Assembly (NCBI GenBank): GCA_002391235.1
Contig: DGRX01000003.1
Span: 8,804 to 72,803 of the forward strand
Length of the DNA stretch: 64,000 bases
Source: Treponema sp. UBA4377
GTDB taxonomy: Bacteria > Spirochaetota > Spirochaetia > Treponematales > Treponemataceae
Direction of reading: 5' to 3'
Below are positions 8,888-17,280 of this stretch, one piece after another (within the stretch, counting starts at the first letter, position 1; every line of letters starts with the position of its first letter). The notes below the pieces were generated by a model that had not been told where the DNA came from, ran no database searches, and worked only from the letters and a program-made list of their open reading frames with translations. Both the position numbers and the translations under genes were made by a program.

Positions 8888-9760
8888 ATGAAAGTCAGCA
8901 AAAGTTTTTTTAGGGTTTTTATTCGCGCTTTTTTGGTTATGACGGCTTCGGCTCTTTTTGCCGACACGACACATTTAGTTGAAAAAGGCGAAACCCTTTA
9001 TTCAATAAGCCGAAAGTATCAAATAACTGTAAGCGAGCTTCGCGCGGCCAACGGCTTAAGCGAAAGCGACGTCCTTAAGTTTGGACAAAAGCTCAACATT
9101 CCCACGCCCGACATAGAAAACGCCGCGACGCTAAATTCAGCCTCGCTTTCTTCCGGATCTTCATACTCAAGCGAAAACCTTGAAACTTACGTCGCGCAAA
9201 AAGGCGACACTTATTACGGAATCGCGCGCGAGCGAGGCATTAAAGTCGCCGAGCTTTTTGCCCTTAACAATTTGGGAAGCGACGCTTCGCTTAAGGCCGG
9301 CCAAAAGCTTAAAGTTCCGGCCAAGGCTTCTTCCGCCGCTCAGACTGTGGCCCTTGACCTTAAGGACGCTGACCCAAGAAAGTATTCTTCGTCAAAGGCC
9401 TCTTCCGGACTTGTCTGGCCTGTAAAGAATCCCCGCATAACTTACGTTAACGGAAAGGTTTCGGGTGTCCAGCTTTCCGCAGCCAAAAAAGAAAAGATTA
9501 TGAACATCATGGCCGGAACGGTAATGTACTGCGGCTCCTACCGAGGTTTTGGCGAAGTTGTGTTCGTGCAGTCAAAGACCGGCTTGATTTACGCTTATAC
9601 TGGAATGTCAAGCGTCAGCGTGCAAAAGGGCGATTACGTCGTTTACGGCGACACAATCGGAACGGCTGGCGTTGACTCCATCAGCAAGGAAAGCCGGCTT
9701 ACCCTTATGGTCTTTAGGAACGGAAGCCCGATTGATCCGGCTACCGCTCCGCGCGGGTAA
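8888..9760 (+). CDS. Secreted protein with two LysM domains and a degenerate M23 (LytM) domain
   Basis: A 290-residue protein with a signal peptide (residues 1-25), LysM domain 1 at about 28-73 (VEKGETLYSISRKYQITVSE), LysM domain 2 at about 96-141 (VAQKGDTYYGIARERGIKVAE), and a C-terminal M23/LytM fold from about 175 (LVWPVKNPRITYVNGK onward). LysM binds peptidoglycan glycan chains. The zinc ligands of true M23 endopeptidases are missing: where H-x-G-x-D is expected the sequence reads KVSGVQLSA, and the H-x-H site reads LTLMVF. The domain is therefore probably non-catalytic, like EnvC/NlpD-type amidase activators. Own promoter and terminator. Compare the second degenerate M23-like protein at 17281-18153. 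Confidence 0.8.
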   Translation: MKVSKSFFRVFIRAFLVMTASALFADTTHLVEKGETLYSISRKYQITVSELRAANGLSESDVLKFGQKLNIPTPDIENAATLNSASLSSGSSYSSENLETYVAQKGDTYYGIARERGIKVAELFALNNLGSDASLKAGQKLKVPAKASSAAQTVALDLKDADPRKYSSSKASSGLVWPVKNPRITYVNGKVSGVQLSAAKKEKIMNIMAGTVMYCGSYRGFGEVVFVQSKTGLIYAYTGMSSVSVQKGDYVVYGDTIGTAGVDSISKESRLTLMVFRNGSPIDPATAPRG

Positions 9761-9787
9761 CGCTCGGGCAAGTCTAGGCCCTATAAT

Positions 9788-9815
9788 TCCTCCGCTTGCC
9801 GGAGGATTTTTTTTT
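9788..9815 (+). terminator. Rho-independent terminator
   Basis: Stem CCTCCG (9789-9794) with CGGAGG (9800-9805), loop CTTGC, then nine T (9807-9815). Confidence 0.88.
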
Positions 9816-9847
9816 GCAAAAATATAATAAAAAGTTATAAAAAACTA

Positions 9848-9877
9848 TTGACAGTAAGCATAGACTAATATATATTA
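9848..9877 (+). promoter_or_regulatory. feo operon promoter with overlapping 12-bp palindrome (possible metal-regulator site)
   Basis: Consensus TTGACA (9848-9853), 17-nt spacer, TATATT (9871-9876). A perfect palindrome, TAATATATATTA (9866-9877), covers the -10 box. AT-rich palindromes in this position are typical operators for iron-responsive repressors of the Fur or DtxR type; which one acts here is unknown. Confidence 0.65.
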
Positions 9878-9904
9878 TTTGTCAGTTACAATTAGGAGAC
9901 AAAA

Positions 9905-10117
9905 GTGATTCCTTTAGTCTATGCGACAGCTGGAGTTGAGCAAGTCATAAAAAAAATAGGCGGAAATGACGAGGCAAAGCGTCATTTGGAAAACTTGGGC
10001 TTTACGGTTGGCGGAACCGTAACGATAGTCAATTCTCTTGCCGGAAACGTAATCGTAAAAGTAAAAGAGTCTCGCATCGCCATCAACGAAGAGATGGCTC
10101 GCCGCGTTATGGTTTAG
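9905..10117 (+). CDS. feoA: FeoA-like SH3-fold protein, first copy
   Basis: A 70-residue protein starting at GTG 9905, supported by AGGAG 8 nt upstream. The motifs GGNDEAKRHLENLGFTVGGT and GNVIVKVKESRIAINEEMARRVMV match the FeoA family, a small cytoplasmic SH3-like partner of the FeoB ferrous-iron channel. It is first in the operon, followed by a second feoA 36 nt later. The two copies differ a lot: this one keeps the E-ARR-MV ending typical of FeoA. Confidence 0.9.
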   Translation: MIPLVYATAGVEQVIKKIGGNDEAKRHLENLGFTVGGTVTIVNSLAGNVIVKVKESRIAINEEMARRVMV

Positions 10118-10153
10118 CGGCAATTCTTTTTAGTTTATAAATATGGAGGAAAT

Positions 10154-10375
10154 ATGAAAACATTAAAGGACGTTAAGGTGGGCGACACCGTAAAAGTTGT
10201 CCGCTTGCATGGCGAAGGCGCGGTCAAGCGCCGCATTATGGACATGGGCGTTACAAAGGGCGTTGAAATTTTTGTTAGAAAAGTCGCTCCCTTGGGAGAT
10301 CCTGTCGAAGTGACTGTTCGCAACTACGAACTTTCGCTGCGCAAAGAAGACGCTCAGATGGTGGAGGTGGAATAA
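10154..10375 (+). CDS. feoA: FeoA-like SH3-fold protein, second copy
   Basis: A 73-residue FeoA-family protein (MKTLKDVKVGDTVKVVRLHG, then GAVKRRIMDMGVTKG, EVTVRNYELSLRKEDAQMVEV). A good GGAGG lies 7 nt before the ATG. It ends 1 nt before feoB starts, so the two are translationally coupled. Its ending, LSLRKEDA..VEV, is the classic FeoA ending, so this copy is probably the direct FeoB partner. Tandem feoA genes are common in anaerobes. Confidence 0.92.
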   Translation: MKTLKDVKVGDTVKVVRLHGEGAVKRRIMDMGVTKGVEIFVRKVAPLGDPVEVTVRNYELSLRKEDAQMVEVE

Positions 10376-10376
10376 A

Positions 10377-12752
10377 ATGGAAATTAAAATCGCTCTAGCC
10401 GGAAACCCAAACTCTGGAAAAACGACGCTTTTTAACGCGCTTACCGGCTCAAACCAGTTTGTAGGAAACTGGCCTGGAGTCACTGTAGAAAAAAAAGAAG
10501 GAAAGCTAAAAAAGCATGACGACGTCATCGTGACCGACCTTCCCGGCATTTATTCGCTTTCGCCGTATACGCTGGAAGAAGTCGTCGCGCGAAACTATTT
10601 GGTCGGCGAGCGGCCTGACGCGATTTTGAACATTGTCGACGCGACAAACCTTGAGCGCAACTTGTATCTTACGACTCAATTGGTCGAGCTTGGAATCCCG
10701 GTTGTCGTCGCGCTCAACATGATGGACTTGGTAAAAAAAGCCGGCGACAAAATCGACGTTTCCGAATTGTCGCGCCAGCTTGGCTGCAAAATTGTCGAAA
10801 TATCCGCGCTCAAGGGCGACGGCGTGATGGAAGCCGCGGAGGAGGCGATTGCGGCCGCGCAAGCCACAAAGACTATTCCCCAGCATTCGTTCTCTGGCCC
10901 TGTCGAGCATGCCTTGGCGCACATCGAGGAAGCGATCGTTCACGATTTGCCCGAAGAGCGCCAGCGCTGGTACGCGATAAAACTTTTTGAGCGCGACGAA
11001 AAAGTCATGGAGTCGCTAAAAATCGGCGCGGACAAATTGGCCCACGTTGAGGATGACATTAAGGCCGCCGAAAAGGAATTGGACGACGACGCCGAAAGCA
11101 TAATCACAAACGAGCGCTACATTTACATCGCTCAAATACTAAAGTCAAGCTACAAAAAAGCAAACGCAGGAAAACTTACGCATTCAGACAAAATCGACCG
11201 CATCGTCACAAACCGCTGGCTTGGACTTCCGATTTTTGCCTGCATTATGTTCTTTGTTTACTGGATCGCCATGGTTGGAATCGGAGCGTCGGCGACAGAC
11301 TGGGCCAACGACGGCCTTTTTGGAGACGGCTGGCACTTGTTCGGAATCGGAAGCAAAGCCTACGAAGCGGCGGCCGAAGAGTACGGCGACACCTCTGCCA
11401 TTTTGGAAGCCTTGGACAACGGAGAGACGACATACGTAATCGAGGACGAAGAGACGCTTGAGCTTTCGGACCCGATTGAGATTACCGAGGAGGCCGCCGC
11501 CGAAGCGCGCGAGATGGCCGAAAAATACGGAGTGGAAGGCCCTGATCCCGCCGACTACGGCGTATGGGTTCCAGGCGTTCCTGTTCTTGTTGAATCCCTT
11601 CTTGACGCGGTTGGCTGCGCCGATTGGCTCAAGGGCTTGATTCTTGACGGAATTGTGGGCGGCGTGGGCGCTGTTCTTGGCTTTGTTCCCCAAATGCTGG
11701 TGCTTTTCTTGATGCTCGCTTTCTTGGAAGCGTGCGGCTACATGGCCAGAATCGCCTTTGTCCTTGACCGCATTTTCAGAAAGTTCGGCCTTTCAGGAAA
11801 GTCCTTCATCCCCATGCTTGTGGGAACTGGATGCGGCATTCCTGGAGTCATGGCAAGCAGAACGATTGAGAACGAGCGCGACCGCCGCATGACAATCATG
11901 ACCACGACGTTCATTCCTTGCGGCGCGAAAGTTCCGTTCATCGCCATGGTGGCAGGAGCGATTTTTGGCGGCGCGGCATGGGTTGCCACAAGCGCCTACT
12001 TTGTTGGAATGGCCGCCATCATCATTTCGGGAATTATGCTCAAAAAGACAAAGATGTTCGCAGGAAACCCGGCCCCATTTGTCATGGAGCTTCCCGCCTA
12101 CCATATGCCCACTATTGGAAACGTTCTCCGCTCTATGTGGGAGCGCGGCTGGTCCTTCATCAAAAAGGCCGGAACAATCATCTTGCTTTCCACAATCGTA
12201 ATTTGGTTCTTGTCATTCTTTGGCTGGGCGGAAGACGGATTCCGCATGCTTGAGGAAGACGAGCTTGACATTTCAATTCTAGCAAAGGTCGGAAACTGCA
12301 TCGCTTGGATTTTCACTCCGCTTGGATGGGGCAACTGGCAAGCGGCCGTGGCCTCAATCACCGGCTTGGTGGCCAAGGAAAATATCGTAGGCACCATGGG
12401 AATCCTTTACGGAAGCGGCGACCTTACCGCGTGGCAAGCTCTTGGGCAGACCTTCAACTCAATCACTGGATACTCATTCCTTGTATTCAACCTTTTGTGC
12501 GCGCCTTGTTTTGCCGCCATCGGAGCCATCCGCCGCGAAATGAACAGCGCCAAGTGGACCTGGTTCGCCATAGGATACCAGTGCGGCTTTGCTTATGTGA
12601 TAGCCTTCTTGATCAACCAAATCGGAGCCTTGTTCGCAGGAAACGCCAATGTGGCGGGCTTGATTTTCGCTGTGGCCGCTTTGGCTGCAATTGTATACAT
12701 GCTCTTCTTTAAGAAGTACAGCGAAGCCAAGACTCTTTCCGTAAAGGTGTGA
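10377..12752 (+). CDS. feoB: FeoB ferrous iron transporter
   Basis: A 791-residue inner-membrane Fe(II) transporter. The N-terminal G-domain shows G1 GNPNSGKTT (residues 9-17), G3 DLPG and G4 NMMD; a helical GDI-like spacer follows, then the polytopic channel with two Gate regions including GTGCGIPGVMASRT and FIPCGAKVPF. A highly acidic stretch of about 75 residues (about 325-400) is inserted between the first transmembrane helix and the rest of the channel, with many E and D residues; most FeoB proteins have a short loop there. Cotranscribed with two feoA genes and a small Cys-rich protein gene. Iron repression through the promoter palindrome is likely but inferred. Confidence 0.95.
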   Translation: MEIKIALAGNPNSGKTTLFNALTGSNQFVGNWPGVTVEKKEGKLKKHDDVIVTDLPGIYSLSPYTLEEVVARNYLVGERPDAILNIVDATNLERNLYLTTQLVELGIPVVVALNMMDLVKKAGDKIDVSELSRQLGCKIVEISALKGDGVMEAAEEAIAAAQATKTIPQHSFSGPVEHALAHIEEAIVHDLPEERQRWYAIKLFERDEKVMESLKIGADKLAHVEDDIKAAEKELDDDAESIITNERYIYIAQILKSSYKKANAGKLTHSDKIDRIVTNRWLGLPIFACIMFFVYWIAMVGIGASATDWANDGLFGDGWHLFGIGSKAYEAAAEEYGDTSAILEALDNGETTYVIEDEETLELSDPIEITEEAAAEAREMAEKYGVEGPDPADYGVWVPGVPVLVESLLDAVGCADWLKGLILDGIVGGVGAVLGFVPQMLVLFLMLAFLEACGYMARIAFVLDRIFRKFGLSGKSFIPMLVGTGCGIPGVMASRTIENERDRRMTIMTTTFIPCGAKVPFIAMVAGAIFGGAAWVATSAYFVGMAAIIISGIMLKKTKMFAGNPAPFVMELPAYHMPTIGNVLRSMWERGWSFIKKAGTIILLSTIVIWFLSFFGWAEDGFRMLEEDELDISILAKVGNCIAWIFTPLGWGNWQAAVASITGLVAKENIVGTMGILYGSGDLTAWQALGQTFNSITGYSFLVFNLLCAPCFAAIGAIRREMNSAKWTWFAIGYQCGFAYVIAFLINQIGALFAGNANVAGLIFAVAALAAIVYMLFFKKYSEAKTLSVKV

Positions 12753-12759
12753 GCCTGCT

Positions 12760-12927
12760 TTGGGAACGATTGTCGTAGGATTCATTTTGATTGCGCTTGT
12801 TTGCGCGATCATCTTGAATCTTGTAAAAAACAAAAAGCGCGGAAAACATTCTTGCGGTTCGGGCTGCGCCCACTGCGCAATGGCGGGCGCTTGCCACAAT
12901 CGCAAGAACAAAAAGGCTTCCGATTAG
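12760..12927 (+). CDS. FeoB-associated Cys-rich small membrane protein
   Basis: A 55-residue protein beginning at TTG 12760, 7 nt after the feoB stop; AAAGGTG at 12743-12749 is a plausible ribosome site. One transmembrane helix (residues 3-22, TIVVGFILIALVCAIILNLV) is followed by a basic stretch and a Cys cluster, SCGSGCAHCAMAGAC (C32, C36, C39, C45). This matches the FeoB-associated Cys-rich membrane protein family (Pfam PF12669 type), which follows feoB in many Firmicutes and anaerobes and may bind iron or hand it over. It is too short for many gene callers, so it is easily missed. Confidence 0.82.
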   Translation: MGTIVVGFILIALVCAIILNLVKNKKRGKHSCGSGCAHCAMAGACHNRKNKKASD

Positions 12928-12937
12928 ACGGCCTTTT
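12911..12937. terminator. Weak bidirectional terminator overlapping both stop codons
   Basis: AAAAGGC (12911-12917) pairs with GCCTTTT (12931-12937) across a 13-nt loop containing the stop codon of the small Cys-rich gene. The convergent exonuclease gene stops at 12936, inside the right arm. The short U runs in both directions make this a modest terminator at best. Confidence 0.4.
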
Positions 12938-13538
12938 ACTTTTGGATTGAATCCGTGTCGCGGACGGCGCGCAAAAAGACTTCCATGCAAACGCGCGCGT
13001 CGTCGTAGGCGCGGTGCGCGGCTTGAACGTCGATTTTCATTCCTGCCGCCAAATACTGCAGGCTGTATTTTTTGTTCACAGGATAGGCCCATCGCGCCAA
13101 GTCCAAGGTGTCGATGGCCTTGTTCTTTAGTTCCTTCATTCCAAGCGCCGTCCGCTCGGCGTTGACAAAGTTCCAGTCAAACTGCGCGTTGTGCGCGACA
13201 AGCACGCATCCTTTGGAAAATTCCTCAAAGTCGGCCATAACCTTTTGAATTATGGGCGCGTCCAAAAGCATTTGGTCAGTTATATGCGTGATTTGCGTTA
13301 TGATTTGCGGAAGCGGAAAATCAACGTGAACAAAGGAATTGTAGGTGGCCAGGACGCCGCTTTTGTCAAAGCGAACCGCGCCTAGCTCAATTATCTTGTC
13401 TTTTTTGTAGCTTAGCCCCGTCGTCTCTGTGTCAAAGGCGCAAAAAACCGCGCCGTTTTCGTTGATCAAACGGCGAAGCCTTTTGTAGTCCTTTAGCAAT
13501 TTGACGGGGCTAAAGGCCGCGTTATTTTGCGGCGGCAT
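12936..13538 (-). CDS. DEDDh-type 3'-5' exonuclease (DNA polymerase III epsilon-like)
   Basis: A 200-residue protein with the three exonuclease motifs: Exo I FDTETTG, Exo II VAHNAQFDWNFV and Exo III HRAYDDARVC, whose His marks the DEDDh subclass. This family is metal-dependent, trims DNA or RNA from the 3' end, and includes DnaQ and the PolC-associated proofreading domain. It is a stand-alone domain without a UvrC/GIY-YIG or polymerase fusion. The start overlaps the upstream phosphohexomutase gene by 17 nt and has no good Shine-Dalgarno sequence, which suggests translational coupling. It is the last gene of the minus operon that starts at 19234. Whether it is the replicative epsilon subunit cannot be decided here. 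Confidence 0.88.
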   Translation of the reverse strand: MPPQNNAAFSPVKLLKDYKRLRRLINENGAVFCAFDTETTGLSYKKDKIIELGAVRFDKSGVLATYNSFVHVDFPLPQIITQITHITDQMLLDAPIIQKVMADFEEFSKGCVLVAHNAQFDWNFVNAERTALGMKELKNKAIDTLDLARWAYPVNKKYSLQYLAAGMKIDVQAAHRAYDDARVCMEVFLRAVRDTDSIQK

Positions 13539-15300
13539 CGAGAATCGCTTTGATGTCGGCGCTTATCGCGTCGCAAAGAGACGCGGCGTCCTTTTTGCTT
13601 TGCGCCAAACCGGCGGCGCCGGCAGGCGGAAGAGCGCTGTTGATGTAGAACTTGATTTTTGGCTCGGTTCCGCTGGGGCGCGCGCTGACAATCGTTCCGC
13701 CTTCAAGAACAAACTGCAATACGTTGCTCTTGGGAAGATTGATTGTAGTCTTTGCGCTGGGATTGGCTGGGTCAAAGCTGACGCCCTGCTGGATGTCCTT
13801 GATTTGGAGAACTTTCTTTCCGCCCAAAGACTTAAGGCCTTCGGCGCGGAGCTTTGTCATGATTCCGCCCATGATAGAAGGACCTTGCGGGCCTTCAAAG
13901 TACTGGCTTATCGCGCGGTCCTCAAAGTAGCCGTATTCAGCCCACATGTCGTCCAAGTGATCCAAGACGCTCTTTCCTTTGCTGGCCCAGTACAAGGTCA
14001 TTTCGGCGCACATGGCGGCGGCGCTTACTCCGTCCTTGTCCATGACTTCTTTTTCAACCTTGTAGCCGTAGCTTTCTTCCAAGCCAAAGACGTATTCGTT
14101 GGAGCCGTCCTTTTCCATTTGGGCTTGCGCCGCCGCGATCCATTTAAAGCCGGTCAAGCATTCAACCATCTTTACGCCGAACTTTTTGCAAATCGCGTCG
14201 CCAAAGGGGGACGTTACGATCGATCGCACGACGGCCGCGTTGGCGGGAAGCTTTCCCAATTCCTTTCTGCTAAGCAAAACGTATTCCATCAAAAGCGCGC
14301 CCATTTGGTTTCCGCTCACCAAAACAAACTTTCCGTCCTTTCCGGGGAAGGCGGTGCCAAAGCGGTCAGCGTCGGGGTCTGTGGCCATGACGCAGTCGGC
14401 CTTTTCCTTTTCGCCAAGAGCGACGGCCATTTTAAGCGCGGGCGCCTCTTCCGGGTTGGGCTTTTCGACTGTCGGGAATTTTCCGTCGGGCTTTTGCTGC
14501 TCGGGAACTGTGATCACCTTAAGTCCAAGGTCGCCCAAGACTTTTTCAACGTGCATGGCTCCTGTTCCGTGGAGAGGAGTGTAGACGATTTTTACGCTTG
14601 AAGCCTTTTCCTTGATAAGGTCGGGGCGGAAAAGCTGCGCCTTGCACATGGCCCAAAACTTTTCGTCGATTTCTTTGTCGATGATTACGAGCGAGCCGTT
14701 TTTAAGCGCCTCGTCCTTTGAGATTGTCTTCACTTCCTTTACGGCGTTGACTTCCACGATGATTCCCTTGTCGTGCGGCTCGATTACCTGCGCGCCGTCG
14801 TTCCAATAGGCCTTGTAGCCGTTGTACATTCTTGGGTTGTGGCTGGCCGTGACGACAACGCCTGTGTCGGCCTTAAGCTCGCGGATCGCGTATGACAATT
14901 CGGGAGTGGGGCGCACTCCGCTAAAGAGGTAGGCCTTGATTCCGTTGGCGGCAAAGATAAGCGCGGTGGCCTCGGCGAATACGTCCGAGTTTAGGCGGCT
15001 GTCGTAGGCTACGACCGCGCTCAATGTTCCGGCCTTTGCCTTTTCGGGGAAGGCCTTTATAACGTAGTTGGCCAAGCCCTGCGTGGCCATGTTGATTTCA
15101 AGAGTGTTCATGCGGTTTGTTCCGCCGCCCATGATTCCGCGAAGGCCGCCGGTTCCGAACTCAAGCGTCTGGTAAAAACGGTCTTCCAATTCCTTGTAGT
15201 CTTCTTTTGCGACAAGGTCTTCGACTTCTTTTCTAAAGCGCTCGTCTTGTTCCTTTGCGATGTAGTCTTTTGCTCTCTGCAATATTTCCTGCTTTTCCAT
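13522..15300 (-). CDS. Phosphoglucomutase/phosphomannomutase (alpha-D-phosphohexomutase)
   Basis: A 592-residue cytoplasmic enzyme interconverting hexose 1- and 6-phosphates. All four active-site loops are visible: phosphoserine loop TASHNPRMYNGYK, metal loop TDPDADRFG, sugar-recognition loop GLEESYGY and phosphate-binding loop RPSGTEPKIKFY. Length and the early FGTGGLRGIMGGGTNRMN motif match the long PgcA/Pgm2-like group. I chose the start MEKQEIL because GGAGG lies 7 nt upstream; an open frame runs on to 15399 but lacks a ribosome site. A second, divergent family member lies 74 nt upstream in the same operon. Confidence 0.92.
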   Translation of the reverse strand: MEKQEILQRAKDYIAKEQDERFRKEVEDLVAKEDYKELEDRFYQTLEFGTGGLRGIMGGGTNRMNTLEINMATQGLANYVIKAFPEKAKAGTLSAVVAYDSRLNSDVFAEATALIFAANGIKAYLFSGVRPTPELSYAIRELKADTGVVVTASHNPRMYNGYKAYWNDGAQVIEPHDKGIIVEVNAVKEVKTISKDEALKNGSLVIIDKEIDEKFWAMCKAQLFRPDLIKEKASSVKIVYTPLHGTGAMHVEKVLGDLGLKVITVPEQQKPDGKFPTVEKPNPEEAPALKMAVALGEKEKADCVMATDPDADRFGTAFPGKDGKFVLVSGNQMGALLMEYVLLSRKELGKLPANAAVVRSIVTSPFGDAICKKFGVKMVECLTGFKWIAAAQAQMEKDGSNEYVFGLEESYGYKVEKEVMDKDGVSAAAMCAEMTLYWASKGKSVLDHLDDMWAEYGYFEDRAISQYFEGPQGPSIMGGIMTKLRAEGLKSLGGKKVLQIKDIQQGVSFDPANPSAKTTINLPKSNVLQFVLEGGTIVSARPSGTEPKIKFYINSALPPAGAAGLAQSKKDAASLCDAISADIKAILDAAAK

Positions 15301-15373
15301 AATAACCTCCACGTATTTTATGCCATTGTCGGGCTTGGCCCTGCTTTTCCTTGGAGCAATGACAAATTCTAGT

Positions 15374-17278
15374 TTATCGAATTTTGTCGGCTTGGGCAAG
15401 CATTTTTGTTTCCCAGGCGAGCAAGTCTTTTTCTTTTTTTGTGTCGTTTCCTTTAACGTCGCACATTATTCTAAAGACTGGCTCCGTTCCGCTTCCGCGC
15501 ATCCAAATGAAGGAGCTTGGCTTTTTGGAATTTTTTTCGTAGAACAAAATTTTTAGGCCGCCTTTTTCGCTTTTTGAAAAGTCTTTCGCGCCCAATTTTT
15601 CTTTTGTTCCGTTTGTGAGCGAGGCCTTCCAAGAGACGATGCCGTATTTTTTTAAAAGGCCTTCGGAATCTTTTTTAAAGGAGTCTTCAAAGACCTTTTG
15701 GAAATTCTTTTTTAGGACGGCGTGGTCGCTTGTCTTTATCTTAAGAATCGCCCGCTTTTCGCTAACGCCTGTGGTCGTATACTTTGGAAGCGAGTCCAAG
15801 ATGTCGTCCAGCGTGTAGCCGCTCTTGAACGGAATGCCCCGCGCGCTTGTCCAAAGCTTGTAAGCGTCCTTTAGCGCCAAAAGCTTTATCAGTGCCATGA
15901 CCGTGTTCAATGGGTCGCGGACGCTTGCCGGGTAGGTGATTGTTCCGCCGTTTGAGCCCTCGCCCAAAATCGGAACTTCAAAGCCCGCGTCCCGCTTTTC
16001 GCGCGCGAGGTTAACGACATTCGCTTCGCCGACTTCCGCCCTAAAAACTTTTGCTCCAAAGGCGGCCGCGATTTCTTCTATCCGCATGGAGGTAGGGCAG
16101 TTTACCGCGACGGCGAGGCGCGCTTTTTTGCCGGCGGTGCTCGGTTTGTTTAAAGCCTTTTGCCGCAAGGCGGCGAAAGAAAGCTCTGACAAAACGCTAA
16201 GGGCGAATACTTCCTGCGCCTTAAGGATTTTGGCCTTGCCTTCCTTGTGGCTGTAATAGACGATGTTTCCCCGGTCGCCGTCGCAGTCGGGCATGTAGCC
16301 GATGATTGTCGGCGTTTTGAAAGCCTTGGAAGCGGCCGCCGCGCTTTTGGCCTTGCGACAGTTCTCGCTTTCCGCGATTTGGGCCGCCGTTTCTTCTACA
16401 AAGCGCGCGGCGTGGACAAGGTTTTCAGGCTCGGGAATTATTTCGTGGACGATTTTTCCGGCCTTGTCGTTTATGGCTTTAAAGGACGCGCCGATTGAAG
16501 AAAAGAATTTTTTGTCTATGCAAAGGCAGCGCGCGCTTCCGTTAAAGTCAGCGCAAACGATTGTCTTGCTTTTCATTAGAGCGGCCTTTAGGCTGTCAAA
16601 GAATTTTTTCTGCGCCGCGGCTTTTTCGCTTCCGCTTGAAACAAGGCGGGAAAATTTTTCGTAGGCGGCGAGGGCGGCTTTTTTGTTGGCTGCGACTTTT
16701 TCCTTTGAAACGGCTTTTAAAAACGCCGCGCTTTTTGCCTTGCCGGCTTTTACAGCAGAATCCGCCGCGTTCGCGCGCTTAATGACTTCTTCCGCGCCGC
16801 CGGCTTCTTTTAGCTTTCGCTCAAAAATCGCGCGGACTTCAAGATTTTGCGCCGCGTTCAAGACGCCGCCGTCGTCAAGGCCGAATTTTATTCCGTTGTG
16901 GCCGATCGGATTGTGGCTTGCCGAAATGTAAATGAAAGCGTCGTAGCCGCGGGCAAAGGCCATGATCTCTGGCGCGGCGGCAACTCCAAGGTAAACGGCT
17001 TTTGCCTTTCCTAAGGCAAGCGCCTTTAAGACATATTCGGCGACTTCTTTGCCGGTGGGGCGGGTGTCGGTCGCGACGACGATTTTTTTTGCGGCGGAAG
17101 CCTTTGGCTTTCGTCCAGTTTCATTTCGCGCTTCCAGCCATTCCAAAAAAGCTTGGGCGGCCAAAAAGGAAAGCGCCTTGTTTTCGCTTCCGATTTTTGC
17201 GGTCGCGTCCGATTCGATTCCGCTCTCAGCGAAAACTTTTCGCCAGCCTGAGGCCGACAAAATCATATTGTGTTCCAT
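15374..17278 (-). CDS. Divergent phosphohexomutase-family protein
   Basis: A 634-residue member of the phosphohexomutase superfamily, longer than the usual 450-590. Loops seen: ISASHNPIGHNGIKFG (serine loop), MPDCDGDRGNIVYY (metal loop, the three Asp kept), GEGSNGGTI where most relatives have GExSGH, and RGSGTEPVFRIM (phosphate loop). The altered sugar-recognition loop and Lys/Ala-rich insertions at about residues 150-260 suggest a different or narrowed substrate, but the catalytic residues look intact. The gene starts 2 nt after the stop of the upstream degenerate M23 gene, so it is probably translationally coupled. Precise substrate unknown. Confidence 0.8.
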   Translation of the reverse strand: MEHNMILSASGWRKVFAESGIESDATAKIGSENKALSFLAAQAFLEWLEARNETGRKPKASAAKKIVVATDTRPTGKEVAEYVLKALALGKAKAVYLGVAAAPEIMAFARGYDAFIYISASHNPIGHNGIKFGLDDGGVLNAAQNLEVRAIFERKLKEAGGAEEVIKRANAADSAVKAGKAKSAAFLKAVSKEKVAANKKAALAAYEKFSRLVSSGSEKAAAQKKFFDSLKAALMKSKTIVCADFNGSARCLCIDKKFFSSIGASFKAINDKAGKIVHEIIPEPENLVHAARFVEETAAQIAESENCRKAKSAAAASKAFKTPTIIGYMPDCDGDRGNIVYYSHKEGKAKILKAQEVFALSVLSELSFAALRQKALNKPSTAGKKARLAVAVNCPTSMRIEEIAAAFGAKVFRAEVGEANVVNLAREKRDAGFEVPILGEGSNGGTITYPASVRDPLNTVMALIKLLALKDAYKLWTSARGIPFKSGYTLDDILDSLPKYTTTGVSEKRAILKIKTSDHAVLKKNFQKVFEDSFKKDSEGLLKKYGIVSWKASLTNGTKEKLGAKDFSKSEKGGLKILFYEKNSKKPSSFIWMRGSGTEPVFRIMCDVKGNDTKKEKDLLAWETKMLAQADKIR

Positions 17279-17280
17279 TT

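Noticed and set aside
13501..14601. Plus-strand open frame of 366 codons opposite the phosphohexomutase gene
   Set aside because: The minus-strand frame has all mutase motifs and a ribosome site; the plus frame has neither.
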